Shown: positions 23,609-30,680 of the stretch, one piece after another
How the letters are laid out: each line of letters opens with the position of its first letter
Numbering within the stretch: the stretch's first letter is position 1
Origin: Oscillospiraceae bacterium
Lineage (GTDB): Bacteria; Bacillota; Clostridia; Oscillospirales; JAAYXM01
DNA length: 35,351 nucleotides
Assembly: GCA_017409405.1 (NCBI GenBank)
Contig: JAFQSU010000024.1
Location: 1 to 35,351, forward strand
Reading direction: 5' to 3'
Notes under the pieces: model-generated
Told to the model about the DNA's origin: nothing
Databases searched by the model: none
The model's input: only the letters and a program-made list of their open reading frames with translations
Program-made: the position numbers and the translations under genes

Positions 23609-24910
23609 ATGTTTATTTCCGATTCACTCACAATCAACAACAACGGACATCTTGCCATTGGCGGTGCAGATGTTGTTTCTCTTGCAGAAAAATACGGAAC
23701 ACCCCTGTACATAATGGATGAAGATAAAATAAGACGTACCTGCAGAGAATATAATAATGCACTTAAGGAATGCTATGGAGATAATTTCCTGGTTTTTTAT
23801 GCGAGCAAGGCTTTTTCCTCAAAATACATTTACAAGGTTATAGATTCCGAAGGTTTTGGCACAGATGTCGTTTCCGGCGGCGAGCTTTATACGGCACTCA
23901 AAGCAGGTTTTCCTGCCGGGAAAATTGCTTTTCACGGTAACAACAAAACACCTGCAGAAATAGAGTTTGCGCTAAAAAACAACATTCGTGATTTTGTTGT
24001 TGACAATGTTTTTGAGCTTCACCTGCTTGATGAAACGGCAAAAAAACTCGGCGTGCGTGCAAAAATTTCATTTCGGATAAAGCCCGGTGTTGATGCTCAT
24101 ACGCATGATTTCATAAAAACCGGACAGATAGATTCAAAGTTCGGTGTGGCACTTGAAAATGGTGAAGCTTTTGATATAATTAAAGAAGCACTGACACTTT
24201 CCAATATCGAGCTTTGCGGTGTTCACTGTCACATCGGTTCACAGATTTTTGATGCAGAGCCCTTTTCTCATGCAGCGGAAATCATGATGCAGTTCATGGC
24301 AAGTATAAAAAATGAATTTGGCTATGAGCTTTCCGAGCTCAATCTTGGCGGAGGCTTCGGTATACGCTACACAGAAAAGGATGACCCGAACAGTATTTAT
24401 GAATCCGTAAAGAACTTTACCGATACTGTTAAGTGTGAAGCGCAAAAACACGGCTTAAAGCTTCCGTTTATTTCCATAGAGCCGGGACGCTCAGTTGTCG
24501 CAGAGTCAGGTATAACTGTTTATACCGTCGGCTCGGTAAAAAACATTCCCGGTGTACGCACATATGTTTCCGTTGATGGCGGTATGACTGACAACCCAAG
24601 GTATGCACTGTATGGCGCAGAATATATGATGCTTCTGCCCGAAAGACCGTCTGCAAAGCCTTCAGGAAAAGTTACTGTTGCAGGAAGAAACTGCGAAAGC
24701 GGAGACCTTCTTGGCGAAGATGTGCCGCTACCCGAGGTTACTCCCGGTGACCTTCTTACGGTTCTCACAACCGGCGCATATAACTACTCGATGGCATCCA
24801 ATTATAACAGAGTTCCCAGACCCCCGGTTGTTATGGTAAACCACGGCGAGGACAAGCTTATCATAAAGAGAGAAACATACGAAGATTTAATAGCAAATGA
24901 CCTGATGTGA
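23609..24910 (+). CDS. lysA: Diaminopimelate decarboxylase
   Basis: LysA performs the final step of lysine synthesis, decarboxylating meso-diaminopimelate with PLP. The 433-aa protein is a fold-type III TIM-barrel enzyme with PLP Lys67 in FYASKAFSS. It has HGNNKT, GVHCHIGSQIFD, NLGGGFGIRY (phosphate-binding glycines), EPGRSVVAESG and, from the partner active site, GRNCESGDLLGEDV with the catalytic cysteine. Length is typical. AAGGAG precedes ATG 23609, 23 nt after engB, so it is probably cotranscribed with the protease operon. Confidence 0.96.
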   Translation: MFISDSLTINNNGHLAIGGADVVSLAEKYGTPLYIMDEDKIRRTCREYNNALKECYGDNFLVFYASKAFSSKYIYKVIDSEGFGTDVVSGGELYTALKAGFPAGKIAFHGNNKTPAEIEFALKNNIRDFVVDNVFELHLLDETAKKLGVRAKISFRIKPGVDAHTHDFIKTGQIDSKFGVALENGEAFDIIKEALTLSNIELCGVHCHIGSQIFDAEPFSHAAEIMMQFMASIKNEFGYELSELNLGGGFGIRYTEKDDPNSIYESVKNFTDTVKCEAQKHGLKLPFISIEPGRSVVAESGITVYTVGSVKNIPGVRTYVSVDGGMTDNPRYALYGAEYMMLLPERPSAKPSGKVTVAGRNCESGDLLGEDVPLPEVTPGDLLTVLTTGAYNYSMASNYNRVPRPPVVMVNHGEDKLIIKRETYEDLIANDLM

Positions 24911-24937
24911 GTTACGTATTAGGGGAGCGTGATTTTA

Positions 24938-25810
24938 ATGGATTCTAAGAAATTACACGACAGACCTATATTCGAAAGACAGGATTTTCAGATTGCACAT
25001 TACCGAAGCAAAAGGTTCAACCCGGATGACCTCACTATGGTTTCAAGAACCTGGCACGAAGAAATTGAAATCAAGTACTTTGTGGAGGGAAGCTCGACCG
25101 TGCTTGTTGACACAGAGGCAATAGTCACCAAGCCCGGAGATATTATACTTATAAATCCCTATGAGTTTCATTCAACTCTTGCCGTTGGAGAAAACACGGG
25201 CAAATACAATCTTCTTATGATTGGTATGGATCTTTTTTCAAGCAAGAATTTAGACAACTTTGATATGAAGCATCTTTTGCTCGGACGAAGAATAAGATTC
25301 AACAATCTCATCCGCAGCAATGCCAGAATAAAGCAGGTTGTTCTGAATATTATTCAGGAGCTTACCGAGCGGGAATCATCTTATGAGCTGGTAGTCCGTG
25401 GTCTTGTGCTTGAGCTGTTTGCACTCCTTCTTCGTTCTGAGGTAAAGGACGTTGTTTCTGAAGAATGCATAAATGATAACATTCGGTTTTACGACTCCAT
25501 TGAGCCTGCGATAGAGTACATACGTACAAATTATGATAAAGAGATAACTGTTGATTTGCTTGCAGAGCTTTGTAAAATGAGTAAGTATCATTTCTGCCGT
25601 ATTTTTAAGCGCGCTACCGGTATGACTGCAATTCAGTATCTTACTGAATATAAGCTCAGTATTGCGGATGTAATGCTTCGTAACTCCGACACGAGTATAT
25701 CTGAGATAGCACATATTGCAGGCTTTGATGATGAAAGCTATTTCAGCAGATGCTATAAGAAATCGAGAGGACTTTCTCCAAAGACCATAAGAAGTAAAAA
25801 CACAAGATAA
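24938..25810 (+). CDS. AraC-family transcriptional regulator (cupin sensor plus HTH)
   Basis: The 290-aa protein has a cupin-like ligand-sensing N-terminus (HEEIEIKYFVEGSSTVLVD, KPGDIILINPYEFHST, about residues 38-85). Its C-terminal double helix-turn-helix (about 190-288) contains ITVDLLAELCKMSKYHFCRIFKRATG and ISEIAHIAGFDDESYFSRCYKK. This architecture is typical of regulators of sugar metabolism. ATG 24938 lies 10 nt after AGGGGAG; a GTG 9 nt earlier is too close to that site. The gene follows lysA by 27 nt without a visible promoter, yet the neighbouring downstream genes look catabolic, so it marks the border of the accessory block. Its ligand and targets are unknown; the downstream amidohydrolase or Gfo/Idh gene are candidates. 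Confidence 0.92.
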   Translation: MDSKKLHDRPIFERQDFQIAHYRSKRFNPDDLTMVSRTWHEEIEIKYFVEGSSTVLVDTEAIVTKPGDIILINPYEFHSTLAVGENTGKYNLLMIGMDLFSSKNLDNFDMKHLLLGRRIRFNNLIRSNARIKQVVLNIIQELTERESSYELVVRGLVLELFALLLRSEVKDVVSEECINDNIRFYDSIEPAIEYIRTNYDKEITVDLLAELCKMSKYHFCRIFKRATGMTAIQYLTEYKLSIADVMLRNSDTSISEIAHIAGFDDESYFSRCYKKSRGLSPKTIRSKNTR

Positions 25811-25812
25811 AC

Positions 25813-25848
25813 AAAGAAAAATCAGTGCGTTTGCATTGATTTTTCTTT
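25813..25848 (+). terminator. Terminator of the lysA-AraC unit, overlapping the next promoter
   Basis: AAAGAAAAATCAGTGC pairs with GCATTGATTTTTCTTT through a GTTT loop (16 bp including one G-U), right after the regulator stop. The U-rich right arm acts as its own tract. The right arm also contains the TTGATT -35 of the amidohydrolase promoter (25836-25841). Confidence 0.75.
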
Positions 25849-25864
25849 TGTTGTGTGGTATATT
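25836..25864 (+). promoter_or_regulatory. Promoter of the amidohydrolase gene
   Basis: TTGATT (25836-25841), a 17-nt spacer and TATATT (25859-25864) match the vegetative pattern and place initiation near 25871, with a 27-nt leader carrying GAGGTGA. Confidence 0.75.
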
Positions 25865-25897
25865 TAATCACGTAAATAAAAAATGAGGTGACACACA

Positions 25898-26791
25898 TTG
25901 AAAAAGATTGATATTCACTGCCATGTAATTGCATTCCCCGAATTTTCCACAACAAGACCTAACGGTCAGAACTTCCTGTCGGCTGAAGAGCAGATTGCCA
26001 TTCACGACAAGGCTGGCGTAGAGCTCGGTGTTCTTCTTCCGCTTATTTCACCGGAGGCTCGCTGGTCGTGCATGAGTAACGAGGAAACCCAGTATGTTGT
26101 AAGCAAGTACCCCGACAGGTTTACATGGTTCTGCAACGTAGACCCGCGTCAGGGAAGGTATAACGCAGAATCTGACCTTCTTCATCTTATCGGTCAGTAC
26201 AAGGAAAAGGGAGCAAAGGGTCTTGGCGAGCTTACCGCAACTCTTTATGCAGATGACCCGATGATGCAGAATCTTTTTAGTTCATGCGTCCAGCTTGACA
26301 TGCCCGTTCTTATCCATATCGCACCCCAGCACGGTAATACATACGGTATTGTTGACGAACTCGGACTTCCGAGAATCGAAAAAATGCTTAAAAAATTCCC
26401 TGATTTGAAGCTCATCGGTCATTCTGCCGCATTCTGGGGCGAAATCAGTGCAGACCTTGTCCAGGAAAACAGAAACGGATATCCGACAGGCAAAATAACA
26501 GAGGGAAGACTGCCGAAGCTTATGCGTGAATACGGCAACCTCTACTGCGACCTTTCAGCAGGCAGCGGTTCAAACGCTATGATGCGCGATCCTGAATATG
26601 CCGCTAAGTTCCTCACAGAGTTTGCAGACAGGATTTACTACGGTGCTGATGTTTGCGCACCGACTCAGACCTTCCAGTATGACTTTATCGCGTTCCTTGA
26701 AAATCTCGTTAAGGAAGGCGGACTCAGTCAGGAAAACTATGAGAAGATTATGCGCAAGAACGCAGTAAAGCTTCTCGGTTTGTCGAAGTAA
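25898..26791 (+). CDS. TIM-barrel amidohydrolase (amidohydrolase_2 family)
   Basis: The 297-aa protein has the metal-dependent TIM-barrel hydrolase layout: DIHCHVI (first HxH metal pair), VLIHIAPQHG, LKLIGHSAAFWGE and the late aspartate in YYGADVCAP. Members hydrolyse lactones, amides or decarboxylate aromatic acids; in sugar clusters they are often lactonases. The start is TTG at 25898, six nt after GAGGTGA (25885-25891). It is the only non-ATG start I needed in this window. It has its own promoter and terminator and precedes a Gfo/Idh oxidoreductase, which would fit hydrolysis of a lactone made by a sugar dehydrogenase. That pathway role is inference. Confidence 0.88.
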   Translation: MKKIDIHCHVIAFPEFSTTRPNGQNFLSAEEQIAIHDKAGVELGVLLPLISPEARWSCMSNEETQYVVSKYPDRFTWFCNVDPRQGRYNAESDLLHLIGQYKEKGAKGLGELTATLYADDPMMQNLFSSCVQLDMPVLIHIAPQHGNTYGIVDELGLPRIEKMLKKFPDLKLIGHSAAFWGEISADLVQENRNGYPTGKITEGRLPKLMREYGNLYCDLSAGSGSNAMMRDPEYAAKFLTEFADRIYYGADVCAPTQTFQYDFIAFLENLVKEGGLSQENYEKIMRKNAVKLLGLSK

Positions 26792-26802
26792 TTACAGAAA
26801 AG

Positions 26803-26838
26803 ATAAAAGTCAATGCTATGCATTGGCTTTTATTTTTT
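26803..26838 (+). terminator. Rho-independent terminator of the amidohydrolase gene
   Basis: ATAAAAGTCAATGC and GCATTGGCTTTTAT form a 14-bp stem with one G-U pair and a TAT loop, followed by TTTTTT. The core resembles the terminator at 25813-25848. Confidence 0.85.
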
Positions 26839-26861
26839 AATTAAAATATAAAAATACAATA

Positions 26862-26913
26862 TAAATTTTATCAATTTGAGCAATATTATGCTAAATTTTA
26901 TCAATATGATGCA
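26862..26913 (+). repeat. Two 30-bp-spaced direct repeats, candidate activator operator
   Basis: TAAATTTTATCAAT occurs at 26862-26875 and again at 26892-26905. The similarity continues as TTGAGCA in copy 1 and ATGATGCA in copy 2. The second copy ends exactly where the -35 (26914) begins. Spacing near three helical turns next to a -35 is the classical arrangement for an AraC-type activator. Which regulator binds is unknown. Confidence 0.6.
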
Positions 26914-26942
26914 TTGCTTTTTTTCTTTATAGGGGTTATAAT
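26914..26942 (+). promoter_or_regulatory. Promoter of the first Gfo/Idh gene
   Basis: TTGCTT (26914-26919), a 17-nt spacer and a perfect TATAAT (26937-26942) follow immediately after the direct repeats. The leader is about 57 nt and ends in AAAAGGTGA. Confidence 0.82.
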
Positions 26943-27005
26943 GTAAAATAGATTATAGTTAAATATATAAGAAAGGTAGCAATTATTTGCAAAAGGTGAA
27001 TGGTT

Positions 27006-28037
27006 ATGAGAAAGTTAAATTTTGCGCTTATCGGTTGCGGCGCAATTGCAGTTCATCATGTAGCTGCGATGGAATATGTTGACGGTGCTCAGTTTGTTGG
27101 TGTATACGGTGCGGTTATTGAGCAGGCAAAGGCTTTTGGTGAGAAGCACAATCTTAAGGTTTATGATACTCTTGAGGCTCTTCTTGCAGACCCGGATATT
27201 GATGTTGTCACTATCTGCACACCCAGCGGCTCACATGCTGAACTCTCAATAAAGGCTATGGAGGCAGGCAAGCACGTTGTTTGTGAAAAGCCGCTTGCGC
27301 TTACAAATGAAGACTGCATGGCTGTTGTTGAAGCTTCAAAGAAGTACAACAGAAAGTGTGAGGTTGTTTGCCAGCTTCGCTTTGAAGACACTTCAAAGTT
27401 TGTCAAGAAGATTGTTGACGAGGGTCACCTCGGAAAGCTTACAAGCGTAGGCATACATATGAAGTATTGGCGTACAGATGAATACTACGATGCTTCCGAC
27501 TGGCGCGGTACATGGAAGCATGACGGCGGTGGTGCTCTTATGAATCAGGGCATCCACGGCATTGACCTTCTCCGCTACTTCGTCGGTTCACCGAAGAAGA
27601 TCAGCGCTTTCTGCAAAACACTTGCTCATAACATTGAAGTTGAAGACACTGCTGTTGCGGTTATGGAGTTTGAAAGCGGAGCAGTTGGTGTTATTGAGGG
27701 TACAACCTCTGTTTACCCGGGATACGCCCGTCGTCTTGAGCTTTGCGGTACCAAGGGCAGTATCATAATGACTGAAAATGATATCACTACATGGGATGTT
27801 GAAGGCATTGAAAAGCCTGATTTTAATTTGGTAAAGGGCGGTAACAACGCAAGTGACCCCAATGCCATTTCCTGCATGGGACATGCAAAGCAGTTCAATG
27901 ACATTGTATATGCCATCAACAACGACGTTCCTGTTGCAAACGGACCGGAGGACGGTGCTGCAACAGTTGAGCTTATCCTCGGTGTTTACGAAGCTGCTCG
28001 CAAGGGAACACAGATAGATTTTAATTCAAAATACTAA
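27006..28037 (+). CDS. Gfo/Idh/MocA-family NAD(P)-dependent oxidoreductase
   Basis: The 343-aa enzyme has an N-terminal Rossmann fold (FALIGCGAIAVHHVAAM), ICTPSGSHAE, HVVCEKPLAL and a C-terminal substrate domain. The latter contains DWRGTWKHDGGGALMNQGIHGIDLLRYF, where the conserved Gln/His region and Asp form the catalytic patch. The family oxidises or reduces sugars, inositols and amino-sugar acids. Some features (DWRGTW...GGGALMNQGIH) are shared with enzymes acting on UDP-sugars and inositol, so the substrate is open. The start is ATG 27006, six nt behind AAAGGTGA; another ATG at 27000 touches that site. It is a single-gene unit with its own regulated promoter and terminator. Confidence 0.93.
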   Translation: MRKLNFALIGCGAIAVHHVAAMEYVDGAQFVGVYGAVIEQAKAFGEKHNLKVYDTLEALLADPDIDVVTICTPSGSHAELSIKAMEAGKHVVCEKPLALTNEDCMAVVEASKKYNRKCEVVCQLRFEDTSKFVKKIVDEGHLGKLTSVGIHMKYWRTDEYYDASDWRGTWKHDGGGALMNQGIHGIDLLRYFVGSPKKISAFCKTLAHNIEVEDTAVAVMEFESGAVGVIEGTTSVYPGYARRLELCGTKGSIIMTENDITTWDVEGIEKPDFNLVKGGNNASDPNAISCMGHAKQFNDIVYAINNDVPVANGPEDGAATVELILGVYEAARKGTQIDFNSKY

Positions 28038-28050
28038 TACGAAGCTTTTG

Positions 28051-28091
28051 AAAGAGCTGTAAAAAGTCAATGACTTTTTACAGCTCTTTTT
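28051..28091 (+). terminator. Rho-independent terminator of the first Gfo/Idh gene
   Basis: AAAGAGCTGTAAAAAGTCA (28051-28069) pairs with TGACTTTTTACAGCTCTTT (28071-28089), ending in TTTTT (28087-28091). The stem lies 14 nt after the stop. Confidence 0.85.
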
Positions 28092-28110
28092 ACTCAAAAT
28101 TGAAAGTCAT

Positions 28111-28162
28111 TACAAAGATACACCGCAGAAAGGATAAGCCTTTCGTGCGGTGTATCTTTGTA
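28111..28162. terminator. Long hairpin between convergent transcripts
   Basis: TACAAAGATACACCGCA (28111-28127) pairs perfectly with TGCGGTGTATCTTTGTA (28146-28162) over 17 bp. An inner GAAAGG/CCTTTC stem with loop ATAAG stacks on it with one bulged G. It ends 8 nt from the 3' end of the minus-strand AraC gene. No good U-tract follows on the minus strand (ATGACTTTC), so it may block or stabilise transcripts rather than be a classical terminator. Confidence 0.6.
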
Positions 28163-28170
28163 ATTTTACC

Positions 28171-29013
28171 TTACATTTTATTTTTATACAAATTTCTGTA
28201 TTCTCTTATAGTCATTCCGTACTTCTTTTTAAAGCATTTCATAAAATAGAGCTCATCTGCAAAGCCTACTGCCTCACACACCTTCTTGAGCGGTAACGAT
28301 TCATCGCGAATGAGCTTTGCCGCACGAAGCAGGCGCAGCTCACACAAATATGCCACGGGAGTAACCTTCATCTTTTCCTTAAAAAGCCTCGACATGTATG
28401 TGTGATTGACATGCAAAAGATTTGAAATGCTGTTGATTGTGAACTCGGGATTTTTATAGTTGAGCTCAATTGTTTTTCTTACGTTTTCGACAAAGCTCGC
28501 ACCCGATACCGCAGTTTTGTAAGTAGCCTCAAACGTCTGAGTAAGCGTCAGTAATTGAAGAAGTGTTGAAAGCGTGGTGTGGTAAAGCTCCGGCAGCGGA
28601 ATATCCAAAGATACCAACTTATCAAACAAAGCATCTATGCTTTGCGAATTTTTTGTGCTTATAATCGGGCTTTCTTCCGAAACACCCAGAAGCGAGGCAA
28701 ACTTTTCTCCGAAATCATCTCCGAGATGGAAGAAGTAGTAGCTCCACATATTGCTGTCATCGGGATAATATATGACAGGGTTTCCCGGCGGAGTATAGAA
28801 CAAGTCACCGTTTTTTAAATTATAAGTCTTGTCCTTACTTATAAACACACCTTCACCGTCACGGACATAGTGAAAGGTATGGTCAATCTTGAGCTGAACA
28901 AGCTTATTTCCTCCGCCAATGCGCGAACTGTAATACCCTACACTGTTCAAGTCTAAAAAATTTCCATATTTACCCTGAAAGGCAAATCTTCTGTTTTCGG
29001 AGGGAACTGCCAT
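28171..29013 (-). CDS. AraC-family regulator divergent from the DegT gene
   Basis: The 280-aa protein has an AraC sensor domain (FHYVRDGEGVFISKDK, LKNGDLFYTPPGNPVIYYP, WSYYFFHLG) and two C-terminal helix-turn-helix motifs: FTINSISNLLHVNHTYMSRLFKEKM and LPLKKVCEAVGFADELYFMKCFKKKYG. This is a different subgroup from the regulator at 24938. ATG 29013 is used because AAGGAGTG precedes it; the GTG at 29022 is part of that site. Its promoter and that of the DegT gene flank a direct-repeat array, so it very likely controls itself and the DegT operon (inference from layout). The ligand is probably a sugar or sugar derivative. Confidence 0.92.
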   Translation of the reverse strand: MAVPSENRRFAFQGKYGNFLDLNSVGYYSSRIGGGNKLVQLKIDHTFHYVRDGEGVFISKDKTYNLKNGDLFYTPPGNPVIYYPDDSNMWSYYFFHLGDDFGEKFASLLGVSEESPIISTKNSQSIDALFDKLVSLDIPLPELYHTTLSTLLQLLTLTQTFEATYKTAVSGASFVENVRKTIELNYKNPEFTINSISNLLHVNHTYMSRLFKEKMKVTPVAYLCELRLLRAAKLIRDESLPLKKVCEAVGFADELYFMKCFKKKYGMTIREYRNLYKNKM

Positions 29014-29036
29014 AATAATCACTCCTTATATGATGT

Positions 29037-29065
29037 ATAATAACACATTGTATGCAAAAAGTAAA
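29037..29065 (-). promoter_or_regulatory. Promoter of the divergent AraC gene
   Basis: On the minus strand, TTTACT (29065-29060), a 17-nt spacer and TATTAT (29042-29037) stand about 23 nt before the start. The -35 overlaps a degenerate inverted copy of the neighbouring repeat motif (AATTTAC...TTTGCA), which would allow autoregulation. Confidence 0.65.
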
Positions 29066-29070
29066 TTCCA

Positions 29071-29143
29071 CTAAAAAATTTACATGTAATGCAACTAAAA
29101 AATTTACATGTAATGCAGTAGAAAATTTACATATATGTTTGCA
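29071..29143 (+). repeat. Tandem direct-repeat array, candidate AraC operator
   Basis: Two identical 23-bp units start at 29071 and 29095 (core AAAAAATTTACATGTAATGC, ending in A). They have a 24-bp period. A third, diverged unit at 29119-29143 shares GAAAATTTACAT and TTTGCA. A partial copy in inverse orientation lies at 29053-29067 (TGCAAAAAGTAAATT). The array fills the space between the divergent promoters of the AraC and DegT genes. The sequence identity is seen directly; its operator function is inference. Confidence 0.75.
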
Positions 29144-29155
29144 AAAGCATTGATA

Positions 29156-29161
29156 TATAAT
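29156..29161 (+). promoter_or_regulatory. -10 element of the DegT operon, no good -35
   Basis: TATAAT at 29156-29161 is perfect, but the bases at the -35 position (29133-29138, ATATGT) do not resemble TTGACA and lie inside the third operator-like repeat. That pattern is expected for an activator-dependent promoter. Confidence 0.6.
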
Positions 29162-29214
29162 TGAGATGTTAAAGTATCCACATTTAGAATATACAAACAC
29201 GGAGGTACAAAACC

Positions 29215-30567
29215 ATGTCACAACTTGCACTTTTAGGAGGACCCAAGGCCATTACCTATGAGGGTACAGGCAAACACGACGGCTCAGACGTATTTGCATG
29301 GCCGATAGTTACAAAAGAAGACGAGGATGCAGTCCTCGAGGTTCTTCGCAACGGAAATATGAGCGGAACGGACGTAACCAAGGAGTTTGAAAAGGACTAC
29401 TGTGCATGGTCCGGCTCGAAATACGCTCTCGGCGTACATAACGGCACAGCTGCTCTCCACGCCGCCATGTACGGCTGTGGAGTAGGTCGCGGAGATGAGG
29501 TCATCTGCCCGAGTATCACATACTGGGCAAGCTGCACAAGCGCACTTTCTCTTGGTGCAACGGTAGTGTTTGCGGATATCGACCCGTACACACTCTGTCT
29601 TGACCCGAAGAAGATTGAGGCAAAAATTACAGACAGAACAAAGGCTATTATCGTTGTCCATTACTTGAGCTACCCTGCCGATATGGATGAGATTATGGCA
29701 ATCGCAAAGAAGCATAACCTTAAGGTTATTGAAGACGTCTCCCACGCTCAGGGCGGTATGTACAAGGGCAGAATGCTTGGTACAATCGGCGACGTTGGCG
29801 CCGCGTCCCTTATGTCAGGAAAATCCTTCGCCATCGGCGAGGCAGGCATTATTCACACCGATAACCGCGAGATTTACGAGCGTGCAATAGCTTTCGGTAC
29901 ATATGAACGCTTCAATAAGGCAAACATCGAAACAGAATATTTAAAAGAAGGCGCAGGTCTTCCGTACGGCGGCTTCAAGCACCGCATGCATCAGCTCTCC
30001 TCTGCAATGGGCAGAGTCCAGATTAAGTACTACGACGAGCGTTGCCGTGAAATTAATGAGGCTACAAACTATTTCCTTAGCCTTATCGGCGACCTTCCCG
30101 GCATCGGCATCCGCCGCTGTGATTACAGCACAGGCTCTACCATGGCAGGCTGGTATGCAGCTGTAGCTTTCTATAAGCCGGAGGAGCTTGGCGGTCTTTC
30201 TGTCACTCGCTTCTGCCAGGCACTTGTCGCAGAGGGCGCATGGGCGGTCAAACCCGGGGTAAACCTCGCTCTCCACACACATCCGCTCTATAAGAATATA
30301 GACGTTTTCGGAGATGGCAGACCGACGCGTATTGCAAATTCGAATCATGATGTGAGAGAGCTTGACTGCGACCTTGAGGTTTCAGAAGCAGTCGGCGCAC
30401 GCACCTTCCGCCTCCCGTGGTTTAAGAAGTTCGACAAAGAGGTTATCGAGCAGTATGCAAACGCATTCCGCAAGGTCTGCGAAAACTATAAAGAGCTTCT
30501 TGTTGATGACCCCGGCAATCCTGAAAATATCGGCGGTTGGTTCTTCTTCAGCCATACAAAGAAGTAA
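29215..30567 (+). CDS. DegT/DnrJ/EryC1/StrS-family PLP enzyme
   Basis: These fold-type I PLP enzymes mostly transfer an amino group to keto-sugars, with a few dehydratases. The 450-aa protein begins with the family's LALLGGPKAI...WPIVTKEDEDAVLEVLRNG and shows HNGTAALHAAMYGCGVGRGDEVICPS and VIEDVSHAQGG. The PLP lysine is in LMSGKSFAIGEAGI. It is about 50-70 residues longer than standard sugar aminotransferases, with extra C-terminal sequence. GGAGG precedes ATG 29215. It sits beside Gfo/Idh enzymes and AraC regulators rather than nucleotide-sugar genes, so a catabolic amino- or keto-sugar role is as likely as a biosynthetic one. It is probably cotranscribed with the next Gfo/Idh gene. Confidence 0.92.
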   Translation: MSQLALLGGPKAITYEGTGKHDGSDVFAWPIVTKEDEDAVLEVLRNGNMSGTDVTKEFEKDYCAWSGSKYALGVHNGTAALHAAMYGCGVGRGDEVICPSITYWASCTSALSLGATVVFADIDPYTLCLDPKKIEAKITDRTKAIIVVHYLSYPADMDEIMAIAKKHNLKVIEDVSHAQGGMYKGRMLGTIGDVGAASLMSGKSFAIGEAGIIHTDNREIYERAIAFGTYERFNKANIETEYLKEGAGLPYGGFKHRMHQLSSAMGRVQIKYYDERCREINEATNYFLSLIGDLPGIGIRRCDYSTGSTMAGWYAAVAFYKPEELGGLSVTRFCQALVAEGAWAVKPGVNLALHTHPLYKNIDVFGDGRPTRIANSNHDVRELDCDLEVSEAVGARTFRLPWFKKFDKEVIEQYANAFRKVCENYKELLVDDPGNPENIGGWFFFSHTKK

Positions 30568-30568
30568 T

Positions 30569-30655
30569 AGTCACGAATCAAGATATAGCGATGCGTTATT
30601 AGAAAAGCTCACATACAAAAACTTTGTAAGAGTATTTTCTGAATGCTTAAGATAA
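30569..30655 (+). pseudogene. Possible C-terminal remnant of an M19-type dipeptidase
   Basis: In the 113-nt gap after the DegT gene, one frame encodes 28 residues ending RYSDALLEKLTYKNFVRVF plus SECLR and a stop. The pattern GYSxxxLEKIxxKNFLRVxxE is how membrane dipeptidase (M19) proteins commonly end. There is no start codon with a ribosome-binding site in this frame, and no upstream part survives. I read it as the tail of a gene lost by deletion. The match is from memory and short, so chance is possible. Confidence 0.4.
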
Positions 30656-30680
30656 TTTAGTTTAAAGAAAGGATGTCTTT

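Noticed and set aside
26841-26913. CRISPR-like array suggested by the repeated TAAATTTTATCAAT.
   Set aside because: Only two short AT-rich copies, no spacer pattern and no cas genes; the position next to a -35 fits an operator.
29053-29143. CRISPR or transposon-end interpretation of the tandem 23-bp units.
   Set aside because: Units are nearly contiguous with a 1-bp gap, there is no transposase or cas gene, and they sit exactly between two divergent promoters.
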